From Clostridium intestinale DSM 6191 (lineage in GTDB: Bacteria > Bacillota > Clostridia > Clostridiales > Clostridiaceae): a DNA stretch of 64,000 bases. Both the position numbers and the translations under genes were made by a program. Below, one piece after another: positions 54,514 to 62,480 of the stretch. The stretch lies in the NCBI RefSeq assembly GCF_900130055.1, contig NZ_FQXU01000007.1:71512-135511 (forward strand). The letters run 5' to 3'. The notes under the pieces are model-generated. The model saw nothing but the letters and a program-made list of their open reading frames with translations. It searched no databases and had not been told where the DNA came from. How positions within the stretch are numbered: position 1 is the stretch's first letter; each line of letters starts with the position of its first letter.

Positions 54514-55041
54514 TTGTATATAATATTTGTTCTTGTTCTTGTTATTCTTATTTTTATCCCTTTTCCTATAAAATTTTCACTTTATGTTAATAATAAGATA
54601 ATTAAAATTTATTTATATAATAAAGAGATAAAAATAAAAAAATCTGATAAGAAAAAAAAGTCTCCAAAGAAAAAGAAAAACTATAATTTTATTTTTAATT
54701 GGAAAAAATTTTTGCATATAATAAAACATTCTAAATTTAAGCCTAGATTATCTTACAAGTATAAACTTCTTTACGATACCTCTGATGCTTATTACACCGC
54801 AATTTTAAATGGATATTTAAATATATTATCAAGTTCACTTCATCATTTATTATTATGGTTTTTTAAAATTAAGAAATTTAATATACAAGTAAATCCTTTA
54901 TTTAAAAATGAATTTAACATTGAATTTCAATTTAAAGGAATAATTTATATAAATTTTGTAAAACTAATCATTATTGCTATTAATTTATTAAAATGCATAA
55001 AAAAGGAGGTGTCCCCTTTAAGGGAGGCATATGAACAATGA
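54514..55041 (+). CDS. DUF2953-family protein
   Basis: A 175-residue protein with one N-terminal membrane span (MYIIFVLVLVILIFIPF), a very basic Lys-rich segment, and a C-terminal region with FNIQVNPLFKNEFNIEFQFKG (core) and a further hydrophobic stretch, matching DUF2953. The TTG start at 54514 is chosen because GAGGTG lies 6 bases upstream; an in-frame ATG 39 bases earlier has no ribosome binding site. It overlaps gerW by 11 bases, as in many Firmicutes where DUF2953 and ytfJ are paired. Confidence 0.78.
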   Translation: MYIIFVLVLVILIFIPFPIKFSLYVNNKIIKIYLYNKEIKIKKSDKKKKSPKKKKNYNFIFNWKKFLHIIKHSKFKPRLSYKYKLLYDTSDAYYTAILNGYLNILSSSLHHLLLWFFKIKKFNIQVNPLFKNEFNIEFQFKGIIYINFVKLIIIAINLLKCIKKEVSPLREAYEQ

Positions 55042-55459
55042 TAATCATCCTATAGAAAATTTAATGAAATGTACCATGGAAAATTTAAAAGAAATGATTG
55101 ATGTTAACACTGTAATAGGTGATGCTATTGAAACAAAAGACGGTAGCTGCATAATACCTATATCTAAGGTTAGTGTGGGATTTGCATCTGGTGGAAGTGA
55201 ATTTGGAACTGAAAAAATAGCCAGTGAGAAAGATCAACGTTATCCTTTTGGTGGTGGTTCTGGTGCTGGTGTGTCAGTAAAACCTGTAGCTTTTTTAGTA
55301 ATGCGTGATAATTCTGTTAGATTATTACCTGTTGATGCAAATAATACTTATGATAGAATTGTTGATACTATCCCTCAAGTCATAGAAATGATTAAAAACA
55401 AGTTATCTAAAGACTCTGAGGAAGATGGTCATACTAAAGTTAATGTTAATGTAGAATAA
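55031..55459 (+). CDS. gerW: Sporulation protein GerW/YtfJ
   Basis: A 142-residue protein of the GerW family, needed in Bacillus for normal spore germination in response to some germinants. Family motifs are IENLMKCTMENLKEMIDVNTVIGD (N-terminal helix), VSVGFASGGSEF and a Gly-rich GGGSGAGVSVKPVAFLV. The ribosome binding site AGGGAGG sits within the end of the DUF2953 gene. Its presence indicates a spore former. Confidence 0.92.
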   Translation: MNNDNHPIENLMKCTMENLKEMIDVNTVIGDAIETKDGSCIIPISKVSVGFASGGSEFGTEKIASEKDQRYPFGGGSGAGVSVKPVAFLVMRDNSVRLLPVDANNTYDRIVDTIPQVIEMIKNKLSKDSEEDGHTKVNVNVE

Positions 55460-55464
55460 CTAAA

Positions 55465-55500
55465 AACCAGAGTTTAAAGATTATTCTTCAAACTCTGGTT
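55465..55500. terminator. Bidirectional terminator between gerW and scpB
   Basis: Perfect 11-base arms AACCAGAGTTT and AAACTCTGGTT with a 14-base loop. CTTCTTTTT follows on the plus strand. It overlaps the last codons of scpB. Confidence 0.75.
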
Positions 55501-56077
55501 CTTCTTTTTGTTCTTCTGTATTAAATAAGTCAAGAGAAGGTAGCTCTTTTAGGGTTTCTAAACCAAAAGCCCTTAAAAACTCTTCTGTAGTTCCAAAAAG
55601 TATCGGTCTTCCTGGAACCTCTAACCTCCCTATTTCTTTTATAAGGTTTCTTTCTAATAATCTATGAAGAGCTGAATCACTTTTTACTCCTCTTATATCA
55701 TCAATATCTACTCTTGTGATAGGTTGTCTATACGCTATTATAGCTAAACTTTCTAAAGAAGCTTGCGATAGAGATTGTCTCACATTTTTCTTAAGTAATT
55801 TCTGTATATAATCACTATTATGTGACTTAGTAACAAATTGATATCCACCTTCAATGGAGATTAACTTAATCCCTCTTGATTTATCATTTTCAAGTTCTTT
55901 TTCCATTTCTTTAATTAAATCTAAACACTCTTCTTCAGAGCATTCTAAAATAACCCCAATGTCTTTTATTTTTAATGGTTCTCCAGCTACAAATAACAAG
56001 CTTTCAATTATAGATTTTAACGATTCTTTTTTAGAAACTTCAGTAAATTCATATTGATTAATATCTAATTTACTCAT
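55481..56077 (-). CDS. scpB: Segregation and condensation protein B
   Basis: A 198-residue subunit of the SMC-ScpAB condensin that compacts and segregates the chromosome. Two winged-helix domains are indicated by SIIESLLFVAGEPLKIKDIGVIL, SLASLESLAIIAYRQPITRVDID-type residues (here SQASLESLAIIAYRQPIT) and LIKEIGRLEVPGRPILFGTTEEFLRAFGL (core). It overlaps scpA by 8 bases in the usual order. Confidence 0.95.
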   Translation of the reverse strand: MSKLDINQYEFTEVSKKESLKSIIESLLFVAGEPLKIKDIGVILECSEEECLDLIKEMEKELENDKSRGIKLISIEGGYQFVTKSHNSDYIQKLLKKNVRQSLSQASLESLAIIAYRQPITRVDIDDIRGVKSDSALHRLLERNLIKEIGRLEVPGRPILFGTTEEFLRAFGLETLKELPSLDLFNTEEQKEEPEFEE

Positions 56078-56819
56078 CTACTTCAATCCTTTCAACATAA
56101 ATTTCTTCTAAACTATTTTCTTGTAATACTTTTACTTGCTTGTCTTTAATAAGTTCTAATAAAGCTAAAAATGTAACTATAGTTTCTATTTTGCTTTCAC
56201 ATTCACTTATTATATCGTTGAACTTGTACACTTTTTTATTACCTAACAATTCTTTTATGTACACTATCTTATCCTCAACTCTATATCTATCCATTTCAAT
56301 AGTTTTGCTCATATTACTTACATTAGATTCGTTCATCTTATTTTTCATCTGTTCAATAAGGTTATTATATATGTTATATAGATCTAACATAGTAATATTT
56401 TTAAATATGTCTTCATTATTTTTATCAGTTTTGGGTTCTTCAATTATTTCAGGTTTCTTCGAAAAGACAACCCCATTATATAAACTTTTTTCTTTTAAAA
56501 ATTCAGCTGCACCCTTAAACTTTCTGTATCTTATAAGCTTTTCCACAAGGGAAAGTTCAGGATTTTCATCCTCTTCTTCATTTTTTATTTTAGGAAGTAA
56601 GGTTTTAGATTTAATCTCTAGTAAAGTGGAAGCCATTACAATAAACTCTGAAGTTATCTCTAAGTCTAATTCCTTCATTGTTTTTAAATGTTCTAGATAT
56701 TGATTAGTAATTTCAAAAATTCTAATATTATATATGTCCATTTTATTTTTTCTTATTAGATGTAATAATAAATCAAATGGTCCTTCAAAGTTTTCTATTT
56801 TTATCTTCATAATATCCAT
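56070..56819 (-). CDS. scpA: Segregation and condensation protein A (kleisin)
   Basis: A 249-residue kleisin bridging SMC heads with ScpB. The N-terminus MKIKIENFEGPFDLLLHLI and IYNIRIFEITNQYLEHL are conserved ScpA motifs; the C-terminal winged helix includes IVTFLALLELIKDKQV. Start at 56819 has GGAGAG 8 bases upstream. A 30-base tandem repeat and hairpin separate it from dacF. Confidence 0.95.
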   Translation of the reverse strand: MDIMKIKIENFEGPFDLLLHLIRKNKMDIYNIRIFEITNQYLEHLKTMKELDLEITSEFIVMASTLLEIKSKTLLPKIKNEEEDENPELSLVEKLIRYRKFKGAAEFLKEKSLYNGVVFSKKPEIIEEPKTDKNNEDIFKNITMLDLYNIYNNLIEQMKNKMNESNVSNMSKTIEMDRYRVEDKIVYIKELLGNKKVYKFNDIISECESKIETIVTFLALLELIKDKQVKVLQENSLEEIYVERIEVDE

Positions 56820-56897
56820 AATAATTACTCTCCTGCATTTTATAGCACATTTATAATAATATCAATGAGCGTAACTTAGTTCAAGAAAAAAGTCACG

Positions 56898-57004
56898 CTC
56901 ATCTGTATTTATATTTTTATAATCCTTCTCATTAGTATTTATATTATTCTAATCCTACTCATCTGTATTTATATTATTCTGATCCTTCTCATTAATAATT
57001 ATAT
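56898..57004. repeat. 30-bp tandem repeat (3.5 copies)
   Basis: Copies at 56898-56927, 56928-56957 and 56958-56987 plus a partial fourth, each starting CTCAT and containing GTATTTATATT and ATCCT. They differ at a few positions. They lie between the dacF stop codon and a GAGCGT/ACGCTC hairpin (56867-56900). There are no unique spacers, so it is not a CRISPR array. Confidence 0.88.
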
Positions 57005-57006
57005 AT

Positions 57007-58191
57007 TTAAACTCCACCTTTAAAAAGGTTCCTGAAGTTGTATTTTAGATTATCTATAAATCCACCTTTTTTAACATCTCTATCTGCATATAGCTCAACT
57101 TCTGCTATTTTTTGTTCTCCTAAGTAGTATTCACATACCCCTATTTTTTCACCTTTTGTGTATGATCTTCTACTTTCATCTAAAGAAATCTTTTGTTCAA
57201 CGCTATCTCCTGAACCTCTAGGGAATACTAATACCACTTCTTCTTTAGCTTTTGCAATAAAGAATTTATCTTCGCTCTTATTAAGCGGTACTTTAACTAC
57301 ATCTGCATCCTTATCTAGAATCTTTTTACCTTCAAATTTAGAGAAACCAAAATTTAATAATAATGATGCATCTCTATTTCTTATTTTATATGTAGGTGCT
57401 CCCATAATTACACTTAACATTCTTACACCTTCTCTAGTTGCTGTAGCAGATATACAATATTTAGCTTCCTCAGTATATCCAGTTTTTAGTCCATCACAGC
57501 CCTTAAAGAATCTTACTAACTTATTATGATTAACTAATTCAATTGGTGCTTTTCTTCCTTCTGATATAGTCTCCATATAAGTGCCTGTATATTTTAGTAT
57601 AGTTGGGTGTTTTAATAGTTCTCTAGACATTATTGATATATCATATGCTGAGGATAAATGACCTTCTGCTGGCAAACCAGTACAGTTTTTGAAGGTAGTA
57701 TCCTTCATTCCAAGTTCTTGTGCTCTTTTGTTCATTAATTCAACAAAAGCTTCTTGTGTTCCTGCAAGATATTCTCCCATAGCTACAGCTGCATCATTAC
57801 CTGAGGCAATCGCTATCCCTTTTAATATCTCTTCTACAGTTCTTATCTCTCCTATATCTAATAGCATGGTGCTTCCGCCCATTTTTTTTGCATTTTCTGA
57901 TGCGGTTATTTTATCATCAATTTTTATTTTTCCTGAATCAACAGCCTCCATAGCTAAAAGCATAGTCATTATTTTCGTAACTGATGCAGGTGCAAATTTC
58001 TCATGGGAATTTTTTTCATAAACTATTGTGCCACTTTTAGCCTCCATAAGTAACGCACTTTTTGCTTCAACCTCTATTCCTCCATTAGTGCCCGCGTCTT
58101 CCGCTTTAACTCTTAAGCTTGTGCTTCCTAGTGAAAATATACTTGTAATTAATAATATTTTTGCTATAAGTTTTTTATCAAATTTCATCAT
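57007..58191 (-). CDS. dacF: D-alanyl-D-alanine carboxypeptidase DacF
   Basis: A 394-residue secreted low-molecular-weight penicillin-binding protein. A signal peptide is followed by SxxK in FAPASVTKIMTML, SGN in IASGNDAAVAMGEY and KTG in CDGLKTGYTEEAKYC. The C-terminal beta domain ends in an amphipathic helix (NLKYNFRNLFKGGV) for membrane attachment. In spore formers DacF regulates cortex cross-linking. The start at 58191 is chosen because GGAGGA lies 6 bases upstream; a longer frame upstream lacks a site. Neighbourhood (spoIIM-xerD-pdp-dacF) is the conserved clostridial order. Confidence 0.92.
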   Translation of the reverse strand: MMKFDKKLIAKILLITSIFSLGSTSLRVKAEDAGTNGGIEVEAKSALLMEAKSGTIVYEKNSHEKFAPASVTKIMTMLLAMEAVDSGKIKIDDKITASENAKKMGGSTMLLDIGEIRTVEEILKGIAIASGNDAAVAMGEYLAGTQEAFVELMNKRAQELGMKDTTFKNCTGLPAEGHLSSAYDISIMSRELLKHPTILKYTGTYMETISEGRKAPIELVNHNKLVRFFKGCDGLKTGYTEEAKYCISATATREGVRMLSVIMGAPTYKIRNRDASLLLNFGFSKFEGKKILDKDADVVKVPLNKSEDKFFIAKAKEEVVLVFPRGSGDSVEQKISLDESRRSYTKGEKIGVCEYYLGEQKIAEVELYADRDVKKGGFIDNLKYNFRNLFKGGV

Positions 58192-58235
58192 TTGTACTCC
58201 TCCTTTCAGAAATATCTTTACCAAAATAAAAAAAA

Positions 58236-58277
58236 ACATACAAAAATAAGACTCTTTAACATCTTATTTTTGTATGT
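58236..58277 (-). terminator. Terminator of pdp
   Basis: Perfect 16-base arms ACATACAAAAATAAGA and TCTTATTTTTGTATGT with a 10-base loop and a nine-T run on the minus strand. Confidence 0.9.
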
Positions 58278-58305
58278 AATATTCATCCAAAAATCACATC
58301 ATTAT

Positions 58306-59604
58306 CTACATTACTATATCATGGATATATTGTATAGTATTGCATTTATCACTAATGTAGAATGCCTCTTCAGCTACTTTTTTTGCATCTTCGCAAACCT
58401 CCAAATTAGTGTGGAGAGTACATATAGCTTCACCTACTTTTACCTTATCTCCAACCTTTTTGTTTAAGGTGATTCCAGCTGCAAAATCTATACTATCTTC
58501 TTTAGTTTTTCTTCCAGCTCCAAGTAGCATAGCAGCAATACCTATCTTTTCTGCTTCTATATGAGAAACATATCCATCTTCTTTTGCTTTAACTTCTATA
58601 TGATATTTAGCTTTTGGAAGTAAATCCACATTTTCAACAACTTCAGAGTTCCCACCTTGAATCTTAACAAACTCCTTTAGCTTTTCTATAGCTTTTCCTG
58701 ACCTTATTATACTTTCTAAGTTTTTATAAGCTTCCTCAAATTCATTAAATGCTCCACCTAATACAGCCATGTGAGATGCAATGGTTAAGGCTACAGTAGT
58801 TTCATCCTCTGATCCATGCCCCTTTAAAACTTCTATAGCTTCTCTAATTTCATTAGCATTACCAACTTCATGGCCTAAAGGATTATTCATATCTGTAATT
58901 ATAGCAACGGTTTTTCTATTTAGCATCTTACCTATGTCTACCATAGTTCTAGCTAATTCTCTAGCATCATCTACTGTCTTCATAAAAGCTCCATCTCCAA
59001 CTTTTACATCCAAAACAATAGCATCAGCTCCAGAAGCTATTTTTTTACTCATTATTGAACTTGCAATAAGTGGTATACTGTCTACTGTTGCTGTAACGTC
59101 TCTCAATGCATATATCTTTTTATCTGCTGGAGTTAAATTTCCTGACTGACCTACTATTGCCATTTTATACTTGTTTACATTGTTTATAAACTCTTCACTA
59201 GTTAACTCTGTCTTAAATCCTTCTATAGATTCTAATTTATCTATAGTCCCGCCTGTATGCCCTAATCCTCTTCCTGACATCTTAGCTACAGGTATACCTA
59301 ATGAAGCTACTAGTGGTATAACTATTAAGCTAATTTTATCTCCAACACCACCTGTTGAATGCTTATCTACTTTTATTCCTTCAATAGCTGATAAATCCAC
59401 TTGATCTCCTGAATTAACAAAAGATAAGGTCATATTGGATATTTCTTCTTTATTCATACCCTTAAAATATACTGCCATTAAAAATGCTGACATTTGATAA
59501 TCTGGAATTTCACCTTTAGTATAACCTTGAACAGCAAAATCAATTTCTAATGCTGTTAAAGCTTCACCTTGTTTTTTCTTCTGAATAATATCTACCATTC
59601 TCAT
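58306..59604 (-). CDS. pdp: Pyrimidine-nucleoside phosphorylase
   Basis: A 432-residue cytosolic enzyme cleaving uridine, thymidine and deoxyuridine with phosphate. Seen: MRMVDIIQKKKQGEALT, the family signature MSGRGLGHTGGTIDKLESI (core), DKHSTGGVGDKISL (phosphate loop) and KIASGADAIVLDVKVGDGAFMK (core). The start at 59604 has GGAGGT upstream; the frame stays open further upstream without a good site. It lies in the conserved xerD-pdp-dacF order. Confidence 0.95.
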   Translation of the reverse strand: MRMVDIIQKKKQGEALTALEIDFAVQGYTKGEIPDYQMSAFLMAVYFKGMNKEEISNMTLSFVNSGDQVDLSAIEGIKVDKHSTGGVGDKISLIVIPLVASLGIPVAKMSGRGLGHTGGTIDKLESIEGFKTELTSEEFINNVNKYKMAIVGQSGNLTPADKKIYALRDVTATVDSIPLIASSIMSKKIASGADAIVLDVKVGDGAFMKTVDDARELARTMVDIGKMLNRKTVAIITDMNNPLGHEVGNANEIREAIEVLKGHGSEDETTVALTIASHMAVLGGAFNEFEEAYKNLESIIRSGKAIEKLKEFVKIQGGNSEVVENVDLLPKAKYHIEVKAKEDGYVSHIEAEKIGIAAMLLGAGRKTKEDSIDFAAGITLNKKVGDKVKVGEAICTLHTNLEVCEDAKKVAEEAFYISDKCNTIQYIHDIVM

Positions 59605-59716
59605 TTTATATACCTCCGCTTTAAGTTTTCCACTATCCATCTTTTTTATCCTTTTGGATAATTGTTTAAGTATATTTTTAAATTTGTGTAATCGCTCACA
59701 CATTATTTTCTTTTAA

Positions 59717-59737
59717 AGGGACACAATTAAGGTCCCT
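59717..59737 (-). terminator. Weak hairpin after the xerD-locus gene
   Basis: Arms AGGGAC and GTCCCT with a 9-base loop, followed by TTAAAAG on the minus strand. The stem is short, so partial readthrough into pdp is likely. Confidence 0.45.
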
Positions 59738-59739
59738 AA

Positions 59740-60621
59740 TTAAGCTCTTGGATGAGATCTCTTATAGATTACATTTAATCTATCAGAGTTTATTATTTCA
59801 TAGTAAGTATCCATATATGTTAAAACTTGATTCCCTAATAACTTTTGAACCGCTCTAACATTTGCTCCATTTTCCAATAAATGAACTGCAAAAGAATGCC
59901 TGAAAGTATTAAGATTAACACTTTTCCTAATTCCTGCTCTTTCACAATAAGATTTTACTATTCTCCAAACTCCTTGCCTTGTTAACTTATTTCCATTTAA
60001 ATTAATAAATAAATACGGAGATGTAAGGTATCCAACCCTATCTCTTTCTGATAAGTATTCGTTTAAAGCTCTAACTGCCGAACTTCCTATAGGAATCAAT
60101 CTATCTGTTCTTTTATTATCTTTACATGCAACAAAGGACATCTCTGTATTAATATCTTGGATTTTTAATGCCGTTAATTCACTTACCTTCATACCAGTAG
60201 CATACATAATCTCAAGTAAAGCCTTGTCCCTTACTCCTTTAAGACTATCTTTGTCTACAATATTGATTATCCTATCAATTTCATCTACTGTCAATATCTC
60301 CGGTATTTTTTTAGATAAATTTGAAGTTTTGTAGGTTATTTCTGGTACTTCTTTAATAAGTGCTTTTTTCTTTAAAAATCCATAAAAATTTCTAATAGAA
60401 ATAATTATCCTGTTGACACTTCTTTCGCTTTTTCCTTGACTAATTAAATACTTAATGTATTCACTGATACAGTCTTTATCAGATTCTAGAATTTCAATTT
60501 TTTTCGTATTTAATAAAAATTTACTATATAATGTTATATCTGTAACATAGGCTAATACTGTATTTTTACTTTTTGAGCTATCATATAAATATTCCTCATA
60601 ACTTTTTAGTATCTCCTTCAT
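59740..60621 (-). CDS. xerD: XerD-locus tyrosine recombinase with altered catalytic residues
   Basis: A 293-residue tyrosine recombinase. The N-terminal SAM-like core-binding domain is residues 1-90 and the catalytic domain 105-290, ending KRSHPRA as in XerD. Gene order spoIIM-xerD-pdp is the conserved one, and XerD normally resolves chromosome dimers at dif with XerC. Compared with the canonical set, the first Arg is Lys (ATGMKVSEL, Lys145), the HxxR His is Asn (NTFR, Asn238, Arg241 kept), and the LLGH His is Asn (LLGN, Asn264). Lys170 and the nucleophile Tyr273 remain. It may be impaired, specialised or replaced by another copy elsewhere. Confidence 0.88.
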   Translation of the reverse strand: MKEILKSYEEYLYDSSKSKNTVLAYVTDITLYSKFLLNTKKIEILESDKDCISEYIKYLISQGKSERSVNRIIISIRNFYGFLKKKALIKEVPEITYKTSNLSKKIPEILTVDEIDRIINIVDKDSLKGVRDKALLEIMYATGMKVSELTALKIQDINTEMSFVACKDNKRTDRLIPIGSSAVRALNEYLSERDRVGYLTSPYLFINLNGNKLTRQGVWRIVKSYCERAGIRKSVNLNTFRHSFAVHLLENGANVRAVQKLLGNQVLTYMDTYYEIINSDRLNVIYKRSHPRA

Positions 60622-60666
60622 TTTTCTCTCCCATAAAATTACTTAATAAAACCATTCAAAGAACTG

Positions 60667-61293
60667 TTAAAGATAGATTGTAGTAATAATAAATCTTATT
60701 ATACTCGGACTTATAAAGGCTTCTATAAAAATTCCTATACCCAATAATATGGAAAATATTATCAATATATTCCCAAACTCCGCTATATCTATAGATATTT
60801 TTTTATTTTTTGTAAATTTACTTTTAAATTTATCAAATGACATACTAAAACATATAGTACTTAAAAGTATTAAGCAGGGTATAATGAAAATGTTTTGAGG
60901 AATTATTGCGGCTAAGGCTAGTCCAATACCTTTGTATTCATATGTTGTAAGTAAAAAAGAAAAAGTAAAACCTATAGAATATCCTTTCCATAAATCTATT
61001 AATAATATAAAAGGAAAACCAAAAATAAAGATTCCTAATAAAATTATTGCTATAAAAAGAATCGCATTGTTTTTTATTGATGAAAACAATATGTCACTAT
61101 GATTTATATTTTCATTCCCTAAATTTGTTGAAAAACTAGTAAAATAATTACTTAACTCTGATCTATTAAAATCTCCCATGTACTTTATGGTATATGCTCC
61201 CAAAACTATTCCTATTGAAAAGAAGAGAAATGTCATTAAGTAGGCCCCTTTATTTTTTCTCATACTTTCCTCAAACAAACTTTTAAACTTCAT
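60667..61293 (-). CDS. spoIIM: Stage II sporulation protein M
   Basis: A 208-residue membrane protein of the SpoIIDMP engulfment complex that remodels septal peptidoglycan. About five hydrophobic segments are seen, with GIFIFGFPFILLIDLWKGYSIGFTFSFL (core), AAIIPQNIFIIPCLI and an acidic loop. The start at 61293 (MKFKSLFEES) has AAGGAGG upstream. It begins the conserved clostridial cluster and marks the organism as a spore former. Confidence 0.9.
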   Translation of the reverse strand: MKFKSLFEESMRKNKGAYLMTFLFFSIGIVLGAYTIKYMGDFNRSELSNYFTSFSTNLGNENINHSDILFSSIKNNAILFIAIILLGIFIFGFPFILLIDLWKGYSIGFTFSFLLTTYEYKGIGLALAAIIPQNIFIIPCLILLSTICFSMSFDKFKSKFTKNKKISIDIAEFGNILIIFSILLGIGIFIEAFISPSIIRFIITTIYL

Positions 61294-61372
61294 TCTTATA
61301 TACCTCCTTGTTACCATAATTATCTTTATGATATAAGGAATATAATTATTCTTATTAAAAAAATAAAAAAAT

Positions 61373-61416
61373 AAACTGCCTTGAAATAGTAGATAAATAC
61401 TATCTCAAGGCAGTTT
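61373..61416 (-). terminator. Strong terminator of the NUDIX gene
   Basis: Near-perfect 19-base arms, AAACTGCCTTGAAATAGTA and TACTATCTCAAGGCAGTTT, with a 6-base loop, then a long T-rich run on the minus strand. Confidence 0.9.
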
Positions 61417-61417
61417 T

Positions 61418-61942
61418 CTAAATTAAAACATATAATAGAGCTGATAATGTTTTACTATCATATATTTCTCCATTCAATATCATCTTCTTAATTTCTTCCA
61501 TTGAAAACTTTTTAACATTTATAAATTCATCTTCATCTCCTTCCTTAATTCCTATTTTTAGGTCTTTCGCTAAATAAATATGTATATACTCATCACAAAA
61601 TCCAGGGGCCGTAACTATTTTCCCTAAAAATTTTATATTATCAGATTTAAATCCAGTTTCTTCTTCCAATTCTCTAACAACACTTTTTTCTGGAGATTCC
61701 CCCTTGTCTATCTTTCCTGCTGGTATTTCCAATGTAATTTTGTCTAATGCCTTCCTATATTGCTCAACAAACAACACCTTATTATCCTCAGTAATAGCTA
61801 TTACCGCAACTGCTCCTGGATGTCTTATTACATCTCTATTAGCTGTATTTCCATCTGGTAATTCTACTTGTATCTTTTCATATATTAGAAAATCACCTTC
61901 ATAAACGGTACTTTTCTTTAAAGTTTTTTCTACTAAGTTCAT
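61418..61942 (-). CDS. nudF: NUDIX hydrolase, ADP-ribose pyrophosphatase type
   Basis: A 174-residue cytosolic hydrolase. The NUDIX box GKIDKGESPEKSVVRELEEETGF (first part shown to locate Gx5Ex7REUxEE, about residues 94-116) is intact, and EIPAGKID before it is typical of ADP-ribose pyrophosphatases, as is the APGFCDEYIHIYLA stretch. It recycles ADP-ribose and related sugars. Common in this spoIIM-xerD neighbourhood. Confidence 0.92.
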   Translation of the reverse strand: MNLVEKTLKKSTVYEGDFLIYEKIQVELPDGNTANRDVIRHPGAVAVIAITEDNKVLFVEQYRKALDKITLEIPAGKIDKGESPEKSVVRELEEETGFKSDNIKFLGKIVTAPGFCDEYIHIYLAKDLKIGIKEGDEDEFINVKKFSMEEIKKMILNGEIYDSKTLSALLYVLI

Positions 61943-61982
61943 ACAACACCTCTTAAAACATAGTTTATTAATATTTAGTATA

Positions 61983-62207
61983 TTATACCAGAATAATCTC
62001 CCCTATTACATCCTTAAATGCTTTTCCCTCTATATTAAAATTTTCTGTCATTTCTTCAAAAGAGTTAAACCTTTGTTCACTATGTTCAACATCTGTTTCA
62101 TATACACTGTATTTATCTCCAAAATAACATATAGAATAATACTTATTATTATATCTAAAAATCACATCATTTTTTTCTATTTCGTTTTTTAATTTTTCTT
62201 TATTCAT
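61983..62207 (-). CDS. Small hypothetical protein (74 aa)
   Basis: A 74-residue acidic protein (MNKEKLKNEIEKNDVIFRYN start, DVIGEIILV end). It is rich in Tyr and Glu/Asp, with alternating hydrophobic residues suggesting a small beta-sheet fold. I recognise no family. GGGGGG sits 6 bases before the chosen ATG at 62207. The frame extends further upstream without a ribosome binding site. It is 40 bases upstream of the NUDIX gene and may share its transcript. Confidence 0.65.
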   Translation of the reverse strand: MNKEKLKNEIEKNDVIFRYNNKYYSICYFGDKYSVYETDVEHSEQRFNSFEEMTENFNIEGKAFKDVIGEIILV

Positions 62208-62324
62208 TATAGCCCCCCTATTTTTTATAAATAATAAATTCATTATTATATTTACCACTTTAAATAAAAATACCCCTATGATATTATAATCTACAACTCT
62301 AATAGTAAAATAATATAAAAAAGA

Positions 62325-62353
62325 TTGATATATTATTGTTTTTGTAATATATT
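62325..62353 (+). promoter_or_regulatory. Putative promoter of citrate synthase
   Basis: TTGATA (62325-62330), 17-base spacer, TATATT (62348-62353). A 5' leader of about 120 AT-rich bases with no clear structure precedes the start. Confidence 0.45.
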
Positions 62354-62480
62354 TTGTTTAAGTAAATCTATTCATTAATAATTCTATGAATATATTAAAT
62401 AACAGAAAATCATTAACAGTTATATATATTCATATGAAAAATTAAGTCATCAAATTAAATATTAATGGGGGCAAAATATT

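Noticed and set aside
56898..57004. Possible CRISPR array from 30-bp repeats
   Set aside because: Units are directly adjacent with no unique spacers, they are diverged, and no cas genes are present.
59740..60621. Integrase of a prophage or integrative element
   Set aside because: Gene order spoIIM-xerD-pdp-dacF, the KRSHPRA-type C-terminus, and lack of phage genes or attachment repeats show it is the housekeeping XerD locus.
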